Assembly (NCBI RefSeq): GCF_001429065.1
Contig: NZ_LMIB01000015.1
Location: forward strand, 24,905-88,904
From: Sphingomonas sp. Root710
Lineage (GTDB): Bacteria > Pseudomonadota > Alphaproteobacteria > Sphingomonadales > Sphingomonadaceae
DNA: 64,000 nt
Direction of reading: 5' to 3'
Shown: positions 47,519-56,959 of the stretch, in pieces
Numbering within the stretch: position 1 is the stretch's first letter
How the letters are laid out: each line of letters begins with the position of its first letter
Position numbers and translations under genes: made by a program
The notes under the pieces: model-generated
What the model saw: the letters and a program-made list of their open reading frames with translations, nothing else
The model's database searches: none
Told to the model about the DNA's origin: nothing

Positions 47519-47971
47519 ATGCCCTATTTCGAGGATTATGTAGAGGGACGGGCCGAGCGATTCGGCGCCTATGAGGTCAGGCGCGAAGAGGTCATCGACT
47601 TCGCTTCCAAATATGACCCGCAGCCCTTCCATCTCGACGATGCAGCCGCTGCCGAGAACGCGATCTTCGGACGGCTGGCAGCGAGCGGTTGGCATAGCTG
47701 CGCGATGGTGATGCGGATGATGACCGATCACTGGACCGACGAGAATGGCTATTTCTCGCTGGGCGGCACCGGCGTTGACGAACTACGCTGGATCAAGCCG
47801 GCCTATCCCGGCGACGTGCTCAACATCGAAGCCGAGGTACTGTCGACCAGCGTTCCCCGCTCAAAGCCCGGCATCGGCTTCGTCACTATTCACCTGACCG
47901 TCCGGAACCAGAATGACGAGGTGGTGATGACGATGAAGGTCACCAACATACAAAAGCGCCGCCCGGCCTAA
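47519..47971 (+). CDS. MaoC-family acyl dehydratase
   Basis: 150 residues. Hot-dog fold: DFASKYDPQPFHLDDAAAAENAIFGRLAASGWH holds the catalytic Asp and His of the (R)-hydratase motif, and GVDELRWIKPAYPGDVL follows. Substrate unknown; probably enoyl-CoA hydration or a related acyl-CoA step. ATG 47519, 11 nt after ychF. Its stop overlaps the end of the GFA gene on the other strand. Confidence 0.88.
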   Translation: MPYFEDYVEGRAERFGAYEVRREEVIDFASKYDPQPFHLDDAAAAENAIFGRLAASGWHSCAMVMRMMTDHWTDENGYFSLGGTGVDELRWIKPAYPGDVLNIEAEVLSTSVPRSKPGIGFVTIHLTVRNQNDEVVMTMKVTNIQKRRPA

Positions 47972-48453
47972 CCGGGCTTGCGGACACCGCGTGCCGCATA
48001 TTGTTCGATTAGTTCCGGGAAATGATCGAGCGGCGGTAGCGTCTCGAAACTGTGCACCGCCGCCGTCGTCACCCAAGCGAGCTTTTCCGACGTCCAGAAC
48101 TCGGCGAACGGGACGAACCACTGATGTTTGTCGAGCATTGACGGTCGCAGGTTAACGAAATCGTCCATGCCCTCGCCGCGCGTGTACATCCAGCTCATGC
48201 ACCATCCGCAGAAATAATGGCGATGGCGGCCATGCAGACCGCCGATCACGGTCTCACCCTGAGTCACGGCGAACCCCGCGCTCGGGATAGCGATGCTCAT
48301 CGAGAAAGCGCTCGCCGACATGGTCTGGCAGCCGGTGCAATGACAAGCGGAAGCGAGCAGAGGAGGCCCGGTCACAAGGATACGCACCCTGCCGCAACGG
48401 CATCCGCCGTGCCAGGGCAGCTTCCAGTCGGTCTGATCGGCTTCGCTCTCCAT
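47968..48453 (-). CDS. GFA-family (glutathione-dependent formaldehyde-activating-like) zinc protein
   Basis: 161 residues. Zinc ligands: GGCRCGRV near 17, CHCTGCQ near 39, and FCGWCM at about 90, the standard GFA pattern of cysteine pairs. Most such proteins have no proven formaldehyde role. Monocistronic, converging with the MaoC gene by 4 nt. Confidence 0.88.
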   Translation of the reverse strand: MESEADQTDWKLPWHGGCRCGRVRILVTGPPLLASACHCTGCQTMSASAFSMSIAIPSAGFAVTQGETVIGGLHGRHRHYFCGWCMSWMYTRGEGMDDFVNLRPSMLDKHQWFVPFAEFWTSEKLAWVTTAAVHSFETLPPLDHFPELIEQYAARGVRKPG

Positions 48454-48549
48454 CGGGTCGGAAAACGTCGCTGACGGCGCTTGTTTCCCCGCATTTTATG
48501 TCGCAGCGATGCGCATTTCGCCGTCGCCGAGGTGTCGTCGCGCCGTGTC

Positions 48550-49413
48550 TCAGACGAAGAGTCGCGGCACGATGGTCGCCAGCCGCCGTTGCGTGACAGG
48601 AGGCCAGGCGTTCCGCGCCGTGATCACAGCACCTTCGAGCGCGTGATTGCAGCCCTGCGCGCAGCTGCCATCGCCCCGAGCCCGATCCGCGACGGCAGCG
48701 ACCAGCGCCTGTGCGCGCTCGACATTGGCGTTCATCACCGCGATCACCGAGGCGACGTCGACTTCCTTGTCCGACCAGGCGTCATGGTCGGTGACCATCG
48801 CCACGCTCGCGTAGCAAAGCTCTGCCTCGCGGGCGAGCCGGGCTTCGGGAAGGCCGGTCATTCCGACGACATTGCAGCCCCAGCCCTTGTGCAGCAGCGA
48901 CTCGGCGCGGGTCGAGAATTGCGGGCCCTCGATCACCAGCATCGTCCCGCCTATCCGATGCGCGCGCCCGTCAGCGGCGAGCGCCTGCGCTACCGCCCCA
49001 CCGAGCCGGGAACAGGTCGGCCGGCCGAAACCGACATGGGCGACGATGCCGTCACCGAAGAAGCTGCGCCCGTCGCGCATCGTGCGGTCGATATACTGGT
49101 CGACCAGCACGAACGTACCCGGCGGCACGTCGTCATCGAAGCCGCCGACCGCCGACACCGCCAATATCTCCGTACAGCCCGCCGCCTTCAGCGCGGCGAT
49201 GTTGGCGCGATAGTTGACCTCGCCCGGCGCGAGCCGGTGCCCTCGGCCATGGCGGGGCAGGAAGGCGACCTCACGATCGCCGATCGAACCGATCAGCAAA
49301 GCGTCGGACGGCTTGCCCCAAGCCGTGTCGACGTCGATCCATTCACCGTCTGCAAGCGCTGGCATCCGATAGAGCCCGCTGCCGCCGATCAGGCCGAGAC
49401 GGTTCTTCGACAT
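48550..49413 (-). CDS. mtnP: S-methyl-5'-thioadenosine phosphorylase-type purine phosphorylase
   Basis: 287 residues. Motifs GLIGGSGLYR, LPRHGRGHRLAPGEVNYRANIAALK, and GMTGLPEARLAREAELCYASVAMVTDHDAW, where the Asp-x-Asp-type pair sets the purine preference. The TDHDAW motif differs from the TDYDCW of human MTAP, so the substrate (MTA or methylthioinosine) is open. Probably methionine salvage. Downstream of the bc1 operon but separated from it by a terminator. Confidence 0.85.
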   Translation of the reverse strand: MSKNRLGLIGGSGLYRMPALADGEWIDVDTAWGKPSDALLIGSIGDREVAFLPRHGRGHRLAPGEVNYRANIAALKAAGCTEILAVSAVGGFDDDVPPGTFVLVDQYIDRTMRDGRSFFGDGIVAHVGFGRPTCSRLGGAVAQALAADGRAHRIGGTMLVIEGPQFSTRAESLLHKGWGCNVVGMTGLPEARLAREAELCYASVAMVTDHDAWSDKEVDVASVIAVMNANVERAQALVAAVADRARGDGSCAQGCNHALEGAVITARNAWPPVTQRRLATIVPRLFV

Positions 49414-49429
49414 CGACTTAAACTCCCAT

Positions 49430-49457
49430 CGTCATTCCCGCGAAAGCGGGAATGACG
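49430..49457. repeat. REP-type palindrome
   Basis: GTCATTCCCGC (49431-49441) with GCGGGAATGAC (49446-49456) is an 11-bp perfect palindrome, plus the flanking C/G. This motif is a widespread multi-copy intergenic element in proteobacteria. It lies 17 nt upstream of mtnP. Confidence 0.7.
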
Positions 49458-49471
49458 GCTTGGTTGATGTG

Positions 49472-49506
49472 AAAAAAAGGGCCGCCCGGTCATCCCGGAC
49501 GGCCCC
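49472..49506 (-). terminator. Terminator after petC
   Basis: Stem 49479-49489 with 49495-49505 (11 bp, one A-C type mismatch, 5-nt loop). The minus strand runs into seven T; the plus strand has TTTT, so it may be bidirectional. Twenty-four nt past petC. Confidence 0.85.
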
Positions 49507-49529
49507 TTTTCTCATCAAGCCGGCAAAGC

Positions 49530-50372
49530 TCAGTGCTTAACGCCCGCCCAGATGTTCCGGTAGGACAGATAAGCCAGCGTGGTCGCCATCAGCAGGAAGA
49601 TGATGACAGCCAGGCCGATCTCATGCCGCTTCTGCAGCTTGGGCTCGGCGGTCCAGATCAGGAAGGCCGACACGTCGGTCGCCATCTGATCGACGGTCGC
49701 CTTGGTCCCGTCGGCATAAGTCACCTGTCCGTCCGCCACCAGCGGCGGCGGCATCGCGATGTTGAGGTTCGCGAAATACGGGTTGTAGTGGAGGCCCGGG
49801 CCGGTCTTCGAGTCCGGGAACTTCTTGAGAAGCTCGGCGGGCTGGTTCTGGTAACCGGTCAGCAGCGAGTGGACATAGGCACCGCCGTCGTGACGCGCCT
49901 TGGTCATCAGCGACAGATCCGGCGGCAGCGCGTTGTTGTTCGCGGCGCGGGCCGCGACTTCGTTCGCATAAGGCGACGGGATCTTGTCAGCCGGGGTCGA
50001 CTTGCGGGTCGCGGGCTCGCCGGTCTCCGGGTTGATCGAGGGGGTCTCGGTCGCCCAGCCCTTGGCGATCGCCTTAACTTCGGCATCGGTGAAGCCCAGA
50101 TCCTTGAAGTCGCGGAATGCGACCTGATGGAGCGAGTGACAGGCCGAGCAGACTTCCTTGTAGACCTGGAAGCCGCGCTGAAGCTGCTGCAGGTCGAACT
50201 TGCCGAAGGGGCCGTCCGAAGCGAACGAAATTTCCTTCGGATGCAGGTGGAACTCATGCTCGGCGGTCGGGGCCGGCGGCTCGGCGACATAGGCGACGGC
50301 GCCCATGATCAGCGAGTAGAGCAGGATCCCGACGAAGCCGAGGCCTGCGAGGAATGCGATGGGACGAACCAT
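49530..50372 (-). CDS. petC: Cytochrome c1 of the bc1 complex
   Basis: 280 residues. N-terminal membrane segment/signal (FLAGLGFVGILLYSLIMGAVAYVAEP), heme c site Cys75/Cys78/His79 in EVCSACHS, and the axial Met in LNIAMPPPLVADG. C-terminal anchor RHEIGLAVIIFLLMATTLAYLSYRN. Electron carrier from the Rieske protein to cytochrome c. Last of petABC, 15 nt after petB. Confidence 0.96.
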   Translation of the reverse strand: MVRPIAFLAGLGFVGILLYSLIMGAVAYVAEPPAPTAEHEFHLHPKEISFASDGPFGKFDLQQLQRGFQVYKEVCSACHSLHQVAFRDFKDLGFTDAEVKAIAKGWATETPSINPETGEPATRKSTPADKIPSPYANEVAARAANNNALPPDLSLMTKARHDGGAYVHSLLTGYQNQPAELLKKFPDSKTGPGLHYNPYFANLNIAMPPPLVADGQVTYADGTKATVDQMATDVSAFLIWTAEPKLQKRHEIGLAVIIFLLMATTLAYLSYRNIWAGVKH

Positions 50373-50387
50373 GGTCTCTATATCCCC

Positions 50388-51656
50388 TTAGGCCGCAGCG
50401 TTGCCGTGCTTCTCGAGCACCGCCTCGGTGATCGAGTTCGGCAGCGGAAGCGGACGCTCCATGCGCGACACGATCGGCAGGATGATCAGGAAGTGAGCGA
50501 AGTAATAAGCCGCGGCGAGCTGCGAGATCATCACATAGGGCTCTGCCGCCGGCGAACCGCCGCACCAGCCCAGGATGATCACGTCGACGACGAGCAGCCA
50601 GAAGAACTTCTTGAACGCCGGGCGGTAGTTGCCCGAGCGGACCGGGGACTTGTCCAGCCACGGCAGGAAGAAGAGCATCAGGATCGCCGAGAACATCGCC
50701 ACCACGCCGAGCAGCTTGGCCGGAATGCCGAAGATATCGAAGGTGAAGGCGCGCAGGATCGCGTAGAAGGGCCAGTAATACCATTCCGGCACGATGTGCG
50801 CGGGCGTCGAGAGCGGGTTGGCCGGGATATAGTTATCCGGGTGGCCGAGCGCGTTCGGCGCATAGAACAGCACCAGGCAGTAGAGGATCAGGAACACGCC
50901 CAGTCCGAAACCGTCCTTGGCGGTGTAATAGGGGTGGAACGGAACCGTGTCCTGCGGACCCTTCACCTCGATACCGGTCGGGTTGCTCGAACCCGGGATG
51001 TGCAGCGCCCAGATGTGCAGGATGATGACACCCGCGATCACGAAGGGCAGCAGATAGTGCAGCGAGAAGAAGCGGTTCAGCGCGGCGTTGTCCGGCGCGA
51101 AACCGCCGAGCAGCCAGGTCTGGATCGGCGTGCCGACCACGGGGATCGCGCCGAACAGGCCGGTGATCACCTTGGCGCCCCAGAAGCTCATCTGACCCCA
51201 GGGAAGCACATAGCCCATGAAGCCGGTGGCCATCATGAGCAGATAGATGACGAGGCCGAGCAGCCACACCATTTCGCGCGGGGCCTTATACGACCCGTAA
51301 TAAAGCCCGCGGAAGATGTGGAGATAGACCACGATGAAGAAGAAGCTCGCGCCCGTCGCGTGCGCATAGCGGATCATCCAGCCCGAGTTCACGTCGCGCA
51401 TGATGTGCTCGACCGAGTCGAAGGCCACCGCGCCGTTGGCGGCATAGTGCATCGCCAGGATGATGCCGGTGATGATCTGGATGCCCAGCGCCGCGCCCGA
51501 AAGCACGCCGAAGTTCCAGAAATAGTTGAGGTTGCGCGGAACCGGGTAACCGGCGCCGACCGCGTTGTAGACCAGACGCGGAAGCGGGAGCCGCTGGTCG
51601 ACCCACTGCATCAGCGGGTTCTTAGGCTCGTAATGTTTTGCCCAGGGGAAGCTCAT
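50388..51656 (-). CDS. petB: Cytochrome b of the bc1 complex
   Basis: 422 residues, eight helices. Heme-ligand His in helix B ([23 protein letters not shown]) and helix D ([23 protein letters not shown]). The Qo PEWY motif appears as [17 protein letters not shown]. Complete and usual size for alphaproteobacteria. Eleven nt after petA. Confidence 0.97.
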   Translation of the reverse strand: MSFPWAKHYEPKNPLMQWVDQRLPLPRLVYNAVGAGYPVPRNLNYFWNFGVLSGAALGIQIITGIILAMHYAANGAVAFDSVEHIMRDVNSGWMIRYAHATGASFFFIVVYLHIFRGLYYGSYKAPREMVWLLGLVIYLLMMATGFMGYVLPWGQMSFWGAKVITGLFGAIPVVGTPIQTWLLGGFAPDNAALNRFFSLHYLLPFVIAGVIILHIWALHIPGSSNPTGIEVKGPQDTVPFHPYYTAKDGFGLGVFLILYCLVLFYAPNALGHPDNYIPANPLSTPAHIVPEWYYWPFYAILRAFTFDIFGIPAKLLGVVAMFSAILMLFFLPWLDKSPVRSGNYRPAFKKFFWLLVVDVIILGWCGGSPAAEPYVMISQLAAAYYFAHFLIILPIVSRMERPLPLPNSITEAVLEKHGNAAA

Positions 51657-51667
51657 GTCGGTCTACC

Positions 51668-52234
51668 TCAGCCCACTGCCACGACGGTGTCGGATTTGAA
51701 GGCATATTTCGGCACTTCGAGATTCTTCGGCGCCGGGCCCTTACGGATGCGCGCCGCGGTGTCGTAGGACGAACCATGGCACGGGCAGAAATATCCGCCG
51801 AACTCACCCTTGATCTCACCCTCGCCCGCACCCAGCGGCACGCAGCCGAGATGGGTGCAGACGCCCATGGTGATCAGCCACTGCTTCTTGCCGCCGACGG
51901 TGCGCTGCTCGAGCGTCTGCGGATCGCGCAGGCTGCTCGGATCGACCTTGTCGGCCGCCGCGATCTCGGCCGCCGTCAGGTGACGGACGAACAAAGGCTG
52001 CTTGCGGAAGATCGTCTTGATCGCCTGGCCTTCCTTGATCGCCGAGAGATCGACCTCGATCGATGCCAGCGCAAGCACGTCGGCCGAGGGATTCATCTGG
52101 TTGACCAGAGGGAGTAGAACCGTCGCGGCGCCAACGCCCGCGAAGCTCACTGCCGCGATATTGATGAAGTCACGGCGACGGACGCCGTCTTCGGCCACTT
52201 CACCGGCCGTATCTGTATGTTCGAGCGTCGCCAT
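51668..52234 (-). CDS. petA: Rieske iron-sulfur protein of the bc1 complex
   Basis: 188 residues from ATG 52234 (MATLEHTDTAGEV). A Tat signal, RRRDFINIAAVSFAGVGAATVLL (19-42), also serves as the membrane anchor. Ligands of the 2Fe-2S cluster: Cys126/His128 and Cys150/His153, with disulfide Cys131/Cys152. First gene of the operon. The 193-nt gap to trmL probably carries both divergent promoters. Confidence 0.95.
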   Translation of the reverse strand: MATLEHTDTAGEVAEDGVRRRDFINIAAVSFAGVGAATVLLPLVNQMNPSADVLALASIEVDLSAIKEGQAIKTIFRKQPLFVRHLTAAEIAAADKVDPSSLRDPQTLEQRTVGGKKQWLITMGVCTHLGCVPLGAGEGEIKGEFGGYFCPCHGSSYDTAARIRKGPAPKNLEVPKYAFKSDTVVAVG

Positions 52235-52427
52235 TCCGGAACCCTTGCGCTGCCACGATGCTGGCGCCTGCAAGAGGGTAAGACCGTTCAGCCATTGCCC
52301 CCTGCGCATGCGCGACCGCCCGCAAAATCCCCGGCGGCTGCGCGCTGATAGCGCCGGTTCATCGGCTTTGCCAATCCCATTTGATGAATATTGCCGCATT
52401 GCGATACATTCGCATATCAGCAGGGCC

Positions 52428-52877
52428 ATGCGGATCGCCCTTCATCAGCCCGATATCGCCGGAAATGTCGGCACGATTCTGCGCCTGGCGGCGTGTTTCG
52501 GCGTCGGCGTCGACATCATCGAACCGTGCGGATTCGCCTTTTCGGACCGCGCGCTGAAGCGATCGAGGATGGATTATGCCGCCGACGCGGCGGTGATCCG
52601 CCATGCCGACTGGGCCGAGTTCGATGCCGAACGGCGCGGTCGGCTGATCCTTTTGTCGACCCAGGCGGATGTGACGCTCGTCAATTCCCGCTTCGAACCC
52701 GGCGACATATTGCTGTTCGGGTCAGAGGGCGCGGGCGTCCCCCCGCACGTCCACGACCGGGCCGATCTGCGGGTGCGTATTCCGATGCGCCCGGGCTTCC
52801 GGTCCTTGAATGTCGCGGTTTCGGCTGGCATCGCGCTCGCCGAGGCGCTGCGGCAAACCGAAGGATTCCCCGAATGA
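52428..52877 (+). CDS. trmL: tRNA (cytidine/uridine-34 2'-O)-methyltransferase
   Basis: 149 residues, a SPOUT methyltransferase of minimal size. MRIALHQPDIAGNVGTILRLAACFGVGVDIIEPCGF at the N-terminus, LFGSEGAGVPP and IPMRPGFRSLNVAVSAGIALAEALRQ in the knot that binds SAM. Overlaps hemF by 4 nt (ATGA), implying translational coupling. Confidence 0.93.
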   Translation: MRIALHQPDIAGNVGTILRLAACFGVGVDIIEPCGFAFSDRALKRSRMDYAADAAVIRHADWAEFDAERRGRLILLSTQADVTLVNSRFEPGDILLFGSEGAGVPPHVHDRADLRVRIPMRPGFRSLNVAVSAGIALAEALRQTEGFPE

Positions 52878-53731
52878 CCCTGACCCTGGACGATCAGCAG
52901 GCCGCTGCGCGCAGCTGGTTCGAATCACTGCGCGACCGGATTTGCGCAGCGTTCGAGGCGATCGAACGCGAAGCAGGCAGCGACGCGCGCTTCGCCTACA
53001 CCCCCTGGAATCGCGACGGCGATCCGGAAGCCGAGGGCGGCGGCGGGGTTCAGGGTCTGATGAAGGGCCGCGTTTTCGAGAAGGTCGGCGTCAATGTCTC
53101 GACCGTCGGCGGCGCCTTCGCGCCTGAGTTCGCCAAGACCATCCATGGCGCGGGCGAGGACCCGAGCTTCTTCGCCACGGGAATCAGCCTCGTCGCGCAT
53201 ATGGCGAACCCGCATGTGCCCGCGGTGCATATGAACACCCGATTCCTCAACACCACCAAGCGCTGGTTCGGCGGCGGCGCCGATCTCAACCCGCCCATCC
53301 CCTATCAGGAAGATACCGACGCCTTCCACGCCCGGCTGAAGGCAGCGTGCGACGCGCATGGCGAGGATTATTACGACCGGTTCAAGAAATGGGCCGACGA
53401 CTATTTCTGGATACCGCACCGTCAGGTCCATCGCGGTGTCGGCGGAATCTTCTACGATCATCTCGATTGTGAGGGCGACGCCGGGTTTGACGCCAATTTC
53501 GCCTTCACCCGCGACGTCGGCGAAGCCTTTCTCGACATCTTCCCCCGGATCGTCCGCGCCCGCATGGGCCTCGACGCGGGCGACGAGGACCGCCGGCAGA
53601 TGCTCACATTCCGGGGCCGCTATGCCGAGTTCAACCTTGTCTATGACCGGGGCACGCTGTTCGGGCTCAAGACCGGCGGCAATATCGACGCGATCCTGAT
53701 GAGCCTGCCGCCGGTCGCTGTGTGGGAGTGA
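52874..53731 (+). CDS. hemF: Oxygen-dependent coproporphyrinogen III oxidase
   Basis: 285 residues. Converts coproporphyrinogen III to protoporphyrinogen IX in heme synthesis. GVNVSTVGGAF, HMNTRFLNTTKRWFGGGADLNPPIPY, the HRGVGGIFYDHLD segment with catalytic Asp/His, and FNLVYDRGTLFGLKTGGNIDAILMSLPPVAVW. Full length. Operon with trmL. Confidence 0.97.
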   Translation: MTLTLDDQQAAARSWFESLRDRICAAFEAIEREAGSDARFAYTPWNRDGDPEAEGGGGVQGLMKGRVFEKVGVNVSTVGGAFAPEFAKTIHGAGEDPSFFATGISLVAHMANPHVPAVHMNTRFLNTTKRWFGGGADLNPPIPYQEDTDAFHARLKAACDAHGEDYYDRFKKWADDYFWIPHRQVHRGVGGIFYDHLDCEGDAGFDANFAFTRDVGEAFLDIFPRIVRARMGLDAGDEDRRQMLTFRGRYAEFNLVYDRGTLFGLKTGGNIDAILMSLPPVAVWE

Positions 53732-53738
53732 CGCCGGC

Positions 53739-54323
53739 GTGCCGCTGACGCCCGTTCCACCGGAGATGATCGCGACGATCGTAACGTCGCTGGAGATGCG
53801 CGAGCGGCCCAAGCCCCGCATGATGCCGCACGCGCCGCTGCGGCTGGTGCGATGGAAGGCCCCCTCCCCCGACAAATATCGCGCGTTGTTCCGCCGGGTC
53901 GGCGAACCATGGATGTGGTTCTCGCGGCTGGTGATGCCCGAAGCCGAGCTGCTGGCGATCATTCACGACCCGGCAGTCGAGATCTTTGCGGTCGAGGATC
54001 CGCGCGGCGTCGAGATCGGCCTGCTCGAGCTGGACTTCCGCAAGGCAGGGGAGGCCGAGATAGGCTTTTTCGGATTGGTCCCCGAACTGACCGGCAAGGG
54101 CCATGGCAACTGGCTGATGGCGCAGGCGCTGTCGATCGGCTGGCGCAAGGATGTCGAGCGGATGTGGGTGCACACTTGCACGCTCGATCATCCGGGCGCG
54201 CTCGGCTTCTACCGCCGCCACGGCTTCATAGCTTCCGAACGCGCCGTGGAGACCTTCGCTGATCCACGGCTAGCTGGCGTCATGCCACGCGAGGCAGCAC
54301 CACACATCCCGCTGCTGGGCTAA
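53739..54323 (+). CDS. GNAT-family N-acetyltransferase
   Basis: 194 residues from GTG 53739 (or 185 from ATG 53766). Acetyl-CoA loop ELTGKGHGNWLMAQAL (the Q/R-x-x-G-x-G/A motif) preceded by EAEIGFFGLVP; the motif LDHPGALGFYRRHGF is common in this superfamily. Substrate unknown. Eight nt after hemF, so likely cotranscribed. Confidence 0.87.
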   Translation: MPLTPVPPEMIATIVTSLEMRERPKPRMMPHAPLRLVRWKAPSPDKYRALFRRVGEPWMWFSRLVMPEAELLAIIHDPAVEIFAVEDPRGVEIGLLELDFRKAGEAEIGFFGLVPELTGKGHGNWLMAQALSIGWRKDVERMWVHTCTLDHPGALGFYRRHGFIASERAVETFADPRLAGVMPREAAPHIPLLG

Positions 54324-55102
54324 GCCAGTCTGCGGTAGATCAGCGCGATATACACCGTCATGCCCAGCGACAGCATGGCCTGAAGAGCCGCAGTGAGCAG
54401 CAGCTGGACGACCCCGACCACTTCGCCGTCGCCGATAGCGAGTGCAACCAGCCGGAACACCGAACCGAACACCAGCGTGTCGACCATCGTCACGACGACG
54501 CCGAGAAACAGGAAGAGGACCCACACGCCGACGAAGCGCACGACATTGTCGCGCCCCAGCGCCCAGACCCGCCGCAGCGCATCGACGGGGCCTCTCTGCT
54601 CCATCGCCAGGACGGGGGCGAACAGCAGCATCCGGATGACGATGACCAGCATGGGCACGATGACCAGGAACGTCAGGGTGTTCGTAAGCCCGCCCGCCTG
54701 CGCGCTGGACCGGAACATCATGATCCCCAGCGTCGCCGCGATCACGACCGCCAGGGCTATGCCCAGCCACACCGTCATTACCGCCATGCCGGTCGCAATC
54801 GTGCGGGGAAAGGCTCGAACGGCGCGCGACAGCGCCTCCCCGACACTGATTCCCGGTACCAGCACGAGCAAGGAAATGACCAGATACCCATATAACGCGA
54901 ACAGCAAGGCCGGAAAGGCGAGCAACGTCTGCGGATTGGCTTGGCCCGACATCGCGGTCGGATCGGTCCCCGCCATGGCGAAGCGCAGCAACAGCTGCGC
55001 CGGGCCGAAAATGGCCAACGCAACGGGGATGAGCAGCGCACGCTCCCGGCGCAGGAAGGCGATCGTCTCCTCCCAGACCGTACCCAGCGAAAAAGCCGTC
55101 AT
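54320..55102 (-). CDS. Hypothetical polytopic membrane protein
   Basis: 260 residues with about six hydrophobic helices in a glycerophosphodiester-phosphodiesterase-membrane-domain-like pattern; the N-terminal amphipathic part (FSLGTVWEETIAFLRRERALLIPVALAIFGPAQ) and the EALSRAVRAFPRTIATG and GPVDALRRVWALGRDNVVRFVG loops recur in that family. No catalytic motif. Overlaps the GNAT gene tail by 4 nt, convergent; divergent from lipB. Confidence 0.7.
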   Translation of the reverse strand: MTAFSLGTVWEETIAFLRRERALLIPVALAIFGPAQLLLRFAMAGTDPTAMSGQANPQTLLAFPALLFALYGYLVISLLVLVPGISVGEALSRAVRAFPRTIATGMAVMTVWLGIALAVVIAATLGIMMFRSSAQAGGLTNTLTFLVIVPMLVIVIRMLLFAPVLAMEQRGPVDALRRVWALGRDNVVRFVGVWVLFLFLGVVVTMVDTLVFGSVFRLVALAIGDGEVVGVVQLLLTAALQAMLSLGMTVYIALIYRRLA

Positions 55103-55196
55103 GCGCGCATTGCTCCAACCATATCGGTCTCGCCTATCCTGTCGGCATGGTGCAGCGCAATCGCATCGCTCTTGATTGGCGGAGAAAATCGTCAAT

Positions 55197-55877
55197 ATGC
55201 GAAGCATGACAATCGATGACAGCAGCGTCGATGGGGAAGCGATCGAGTGGCGGGTGTCGCCCGGCCTGCTACCCTATGCCGAAACCCTGGCCGAGATGGA
55301 GGCGCGCGCCGCCGCGATCCGGGCCGGAGAGGCGCGCGAACTCGTCTGGCTGCTCGAGCATCCCCCGCTCTACACGGCGGGCACCAGTGCGGTCGGAGAC
55401 GAATTGCTGGCGCCGGATCGCTTCCCGGTGTTCCGGGCCGGACGCGGCGGGCGCTATACCTATCACGGGCCGGGCCAGCGGGTCGGCTATGTCCTGCTCG
55501 ATCTCGACAAGCGTGGCCGCGACATTCGCTGCTTCGTGGCAGGGGTGGAGAAATGGCTGATCGCCACCCTCGCCGATTTCGGCATCGCCGCGCGCAGCGA
55601 GCCCGGGCGGGTCGGCATCTGGACTGGCCACGGCCCCGACGAAGCCAAGATCGGCGCGATCGGCGTGCGGGTGCGCCGCTGGGTCAGCTTCCACGGCTTC
55701 TCGCTCAACGTCGATCCGGACCTGTCACATTTTTCGGGCATCGTTCCATGCGGGCTCGGCGAGTTCGCGGTGACCAGCATGGCACAGCTCGGTGCCCCCG
55801 CCGTGATGGCCGAAGTCGACACTGCGCTCGCCCGCCATTTTCCGACGATGCTCGACGGTCTGAGTTGCACCGCCTGA
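55197..55877 (+). CDS. lipB: Octanoyl-ACP:protein N-octanoyltransferase
   Basis: 226 residues from ATG 55197 (GGAG 12 nt upstream; a TTG at 55176 is possible). First step of lipoate attachment to E2 and H proteins. [21 protein letters not shown], the catalytic Lys151 in [11 protein letters not shown] and Cys185 in [17 protein letters not shown]. Its product is needed by the PDH E2 encoded at 36988-38286. Confidence 0.95.
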   Translation: MRSMTIDDSSVDGEAIEWRVSPGLLPYAETLAEMEARAAAIRAGEARELVWLLEHPPLYTAGTSAVGDELLAPDRFPVFRAGRGGRYTYHGPGQRVGYVLLDLDKRGRDIRCFVAGVEKWLIATLADFGIAARSEPGRVGIWTGHGPDEAKIGAIGVRVRRWVSFHGFSLNVDPDLSHFSGIVPCGLGEFAVTSMAQLGAPAVMAEVDTALARHFPTMLDGLSCTA

Positions 55878-55947
55878 ATGCTCGCTTGAGTGCCCGAGTC
55901 GTTCGCTATATCGTCGCTCCAAAGCTTAGATTTTCAGGGAGTGAAGC

Positions 55948-56178
55948 ATGTACCGTTCGACCAGCATCATCGTCGCCGGCAGCCTGATCCTGGCGGCTGC
56001 GGGCCTGTCCGGCTGCGGCAAGAAGAGCGAGACGGACACCAACGTCGTCGAAATGAACGCCAGCGACGGTTCGATGAACGATATGACCGTGGTCGAAAGC
56101 GCCACGCTCGATCAGGCTGGCGGTGCGATGGCCGATACCAATGCGGCTGAGGCGGGGAACGCCAGCAACGCGAACTAA
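55948..56178 (+). CDS. Small putative lipoprotein
   Basis: 76 residues. Lipobox LSGC at about 20-23 after a signal (IIVAGSLILAAAG), then a low-complexity Asp/Asn/Ala/Met-rich tail without recognisable domain. Probably lipidated and held in the envelope. Unknown function. Confidence 0.7.
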   Translation: MYRSTSIIVAGSLILAAAGLSGCGKKSETDTNVVEMNASDGSMNDMTVVESATLDQAGGAMADTNAAEAGNASNAN

Positions 56179-56221
56179 ACGATACTTCCGGGGGCGGGCG
56201 TATTTCGGCTTCAGGAGAGTG

Positions 56222-56917
56222 ATGATGGTGTTTCGGCAGCTGGCGATGGCAGCGGCGGCTTTGGCGGCGACGGCACAGGCCGTCCCCGCCTCGGCCTATC
56301 TATTCTGGGTGCAGCCCAGCTTCAGCGGTGGCCCGGTCAACGGCGACGAGCCAGGCCTGGGCCTGGCGATGCCCAAGGCCACCCCGGCCGAGCTGAAGGC
56401 GCACCTGCTGTGGAACATGCGCGCCGGGCTCAATGTCGCCGCGCTGCAGTGCCAGTTCTCGCCGATCCTCTTCACCGTCCCAAATTACAACGATCTGCTC
56501 GCGAAGAACGCGGTCGAACTGAACGGCGCGTACAAGGCGCTCGAAGGCTATTTCAAGCGGACCAGCGCCAAGACCTGGCAGAAGGCCTTGGATCAGTACA
56601 CGACCAAGACCTATAATGGCTTCTCGACCATGCATGCGCAGCTCGGTTTCTGCGAGACCGCGGCCGCGATCGGACGCGAAGCCCGCAAGCTCAACAAGGG
56701 TCAGCTCACCCAGCTCGCCACCAACCGCATGCGGGAATTCCGCAACAGCCTGGTGCCGGTCGGCGACATGATGCACGCGCGCCGGTACATCCAGATCCCG
56801 GCCGAACAAGTGCCGTCGATGGACAAGCAGTGTTGGGACCGCAAGGAACGGCTCAAACCACAGTGCGCAGTCGGCCGGTGGAGCATGGCAGGTTCGGGCG
56901 GGTCGACCGCTAGCTGA
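56222..56917 (+). CDS. Hypothetical secreted protein
   Basis: 231 residues from ATG 56222 (or 56225). GGAG upstream. Signal peptide (MAAAALAATAQAVPASA). Mature part contains QPSFSGGPVNGDEPGLGLAMPKATPAELKAHLLWNMRAGLNVAALQCQFSPILFTVPNYN and three or four Cys, a pattern of a small helical periplasmic protein, apparently common in sphingomonads. No known motif. Confidence 0.7.
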   Translation: MMVFRQLAMAAAALAATAQAVPASAYLFWVQPSFSGGPVNGDEPGLGLAMPKATPAELKAHLLWNMRAGLNVAALQCQFSPILFTVPNYNDLLAKNAVELNGAYKALEGYFKRTSAKTWQKALDQYTTKTYNGFSTMHAQLGFCETAAAIGREARKLNKGQLTQLATNRMREFRNSLVPVGDMMHARRYIQIPAEQVPSMDKQCWDRKERLKPQCAVGRWSMAGSGGSTAS

Positions 56918-56926
56918 GCCGCCATC

Positions 56927-56956
56927 GACATCATCCAAGCAAAGCTGGATGATGTC
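56927..56956. terminator. Dyad between two convergent genes
   Basis: GACATCATCCA (56927-56937) with TGGATGATGTC (56946-56956), a perfect 11-bp stem and an 8-nt loop that can itself pair (AGC/GCT). Lies 10 nt after the secreted-protein stop and 3 nt before the queE stop. No T-run; probable bidirectional transcript end. Confidence 0.6.
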
Positions 56957-56959
56957 CCC

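Noticed and set aside
55102-55197. Shared promoter between the membrane protein gene and lipB
   Set aside because: The gap is only about 95 nt and no matching hexamer pairs were convincing, so none is annotated.
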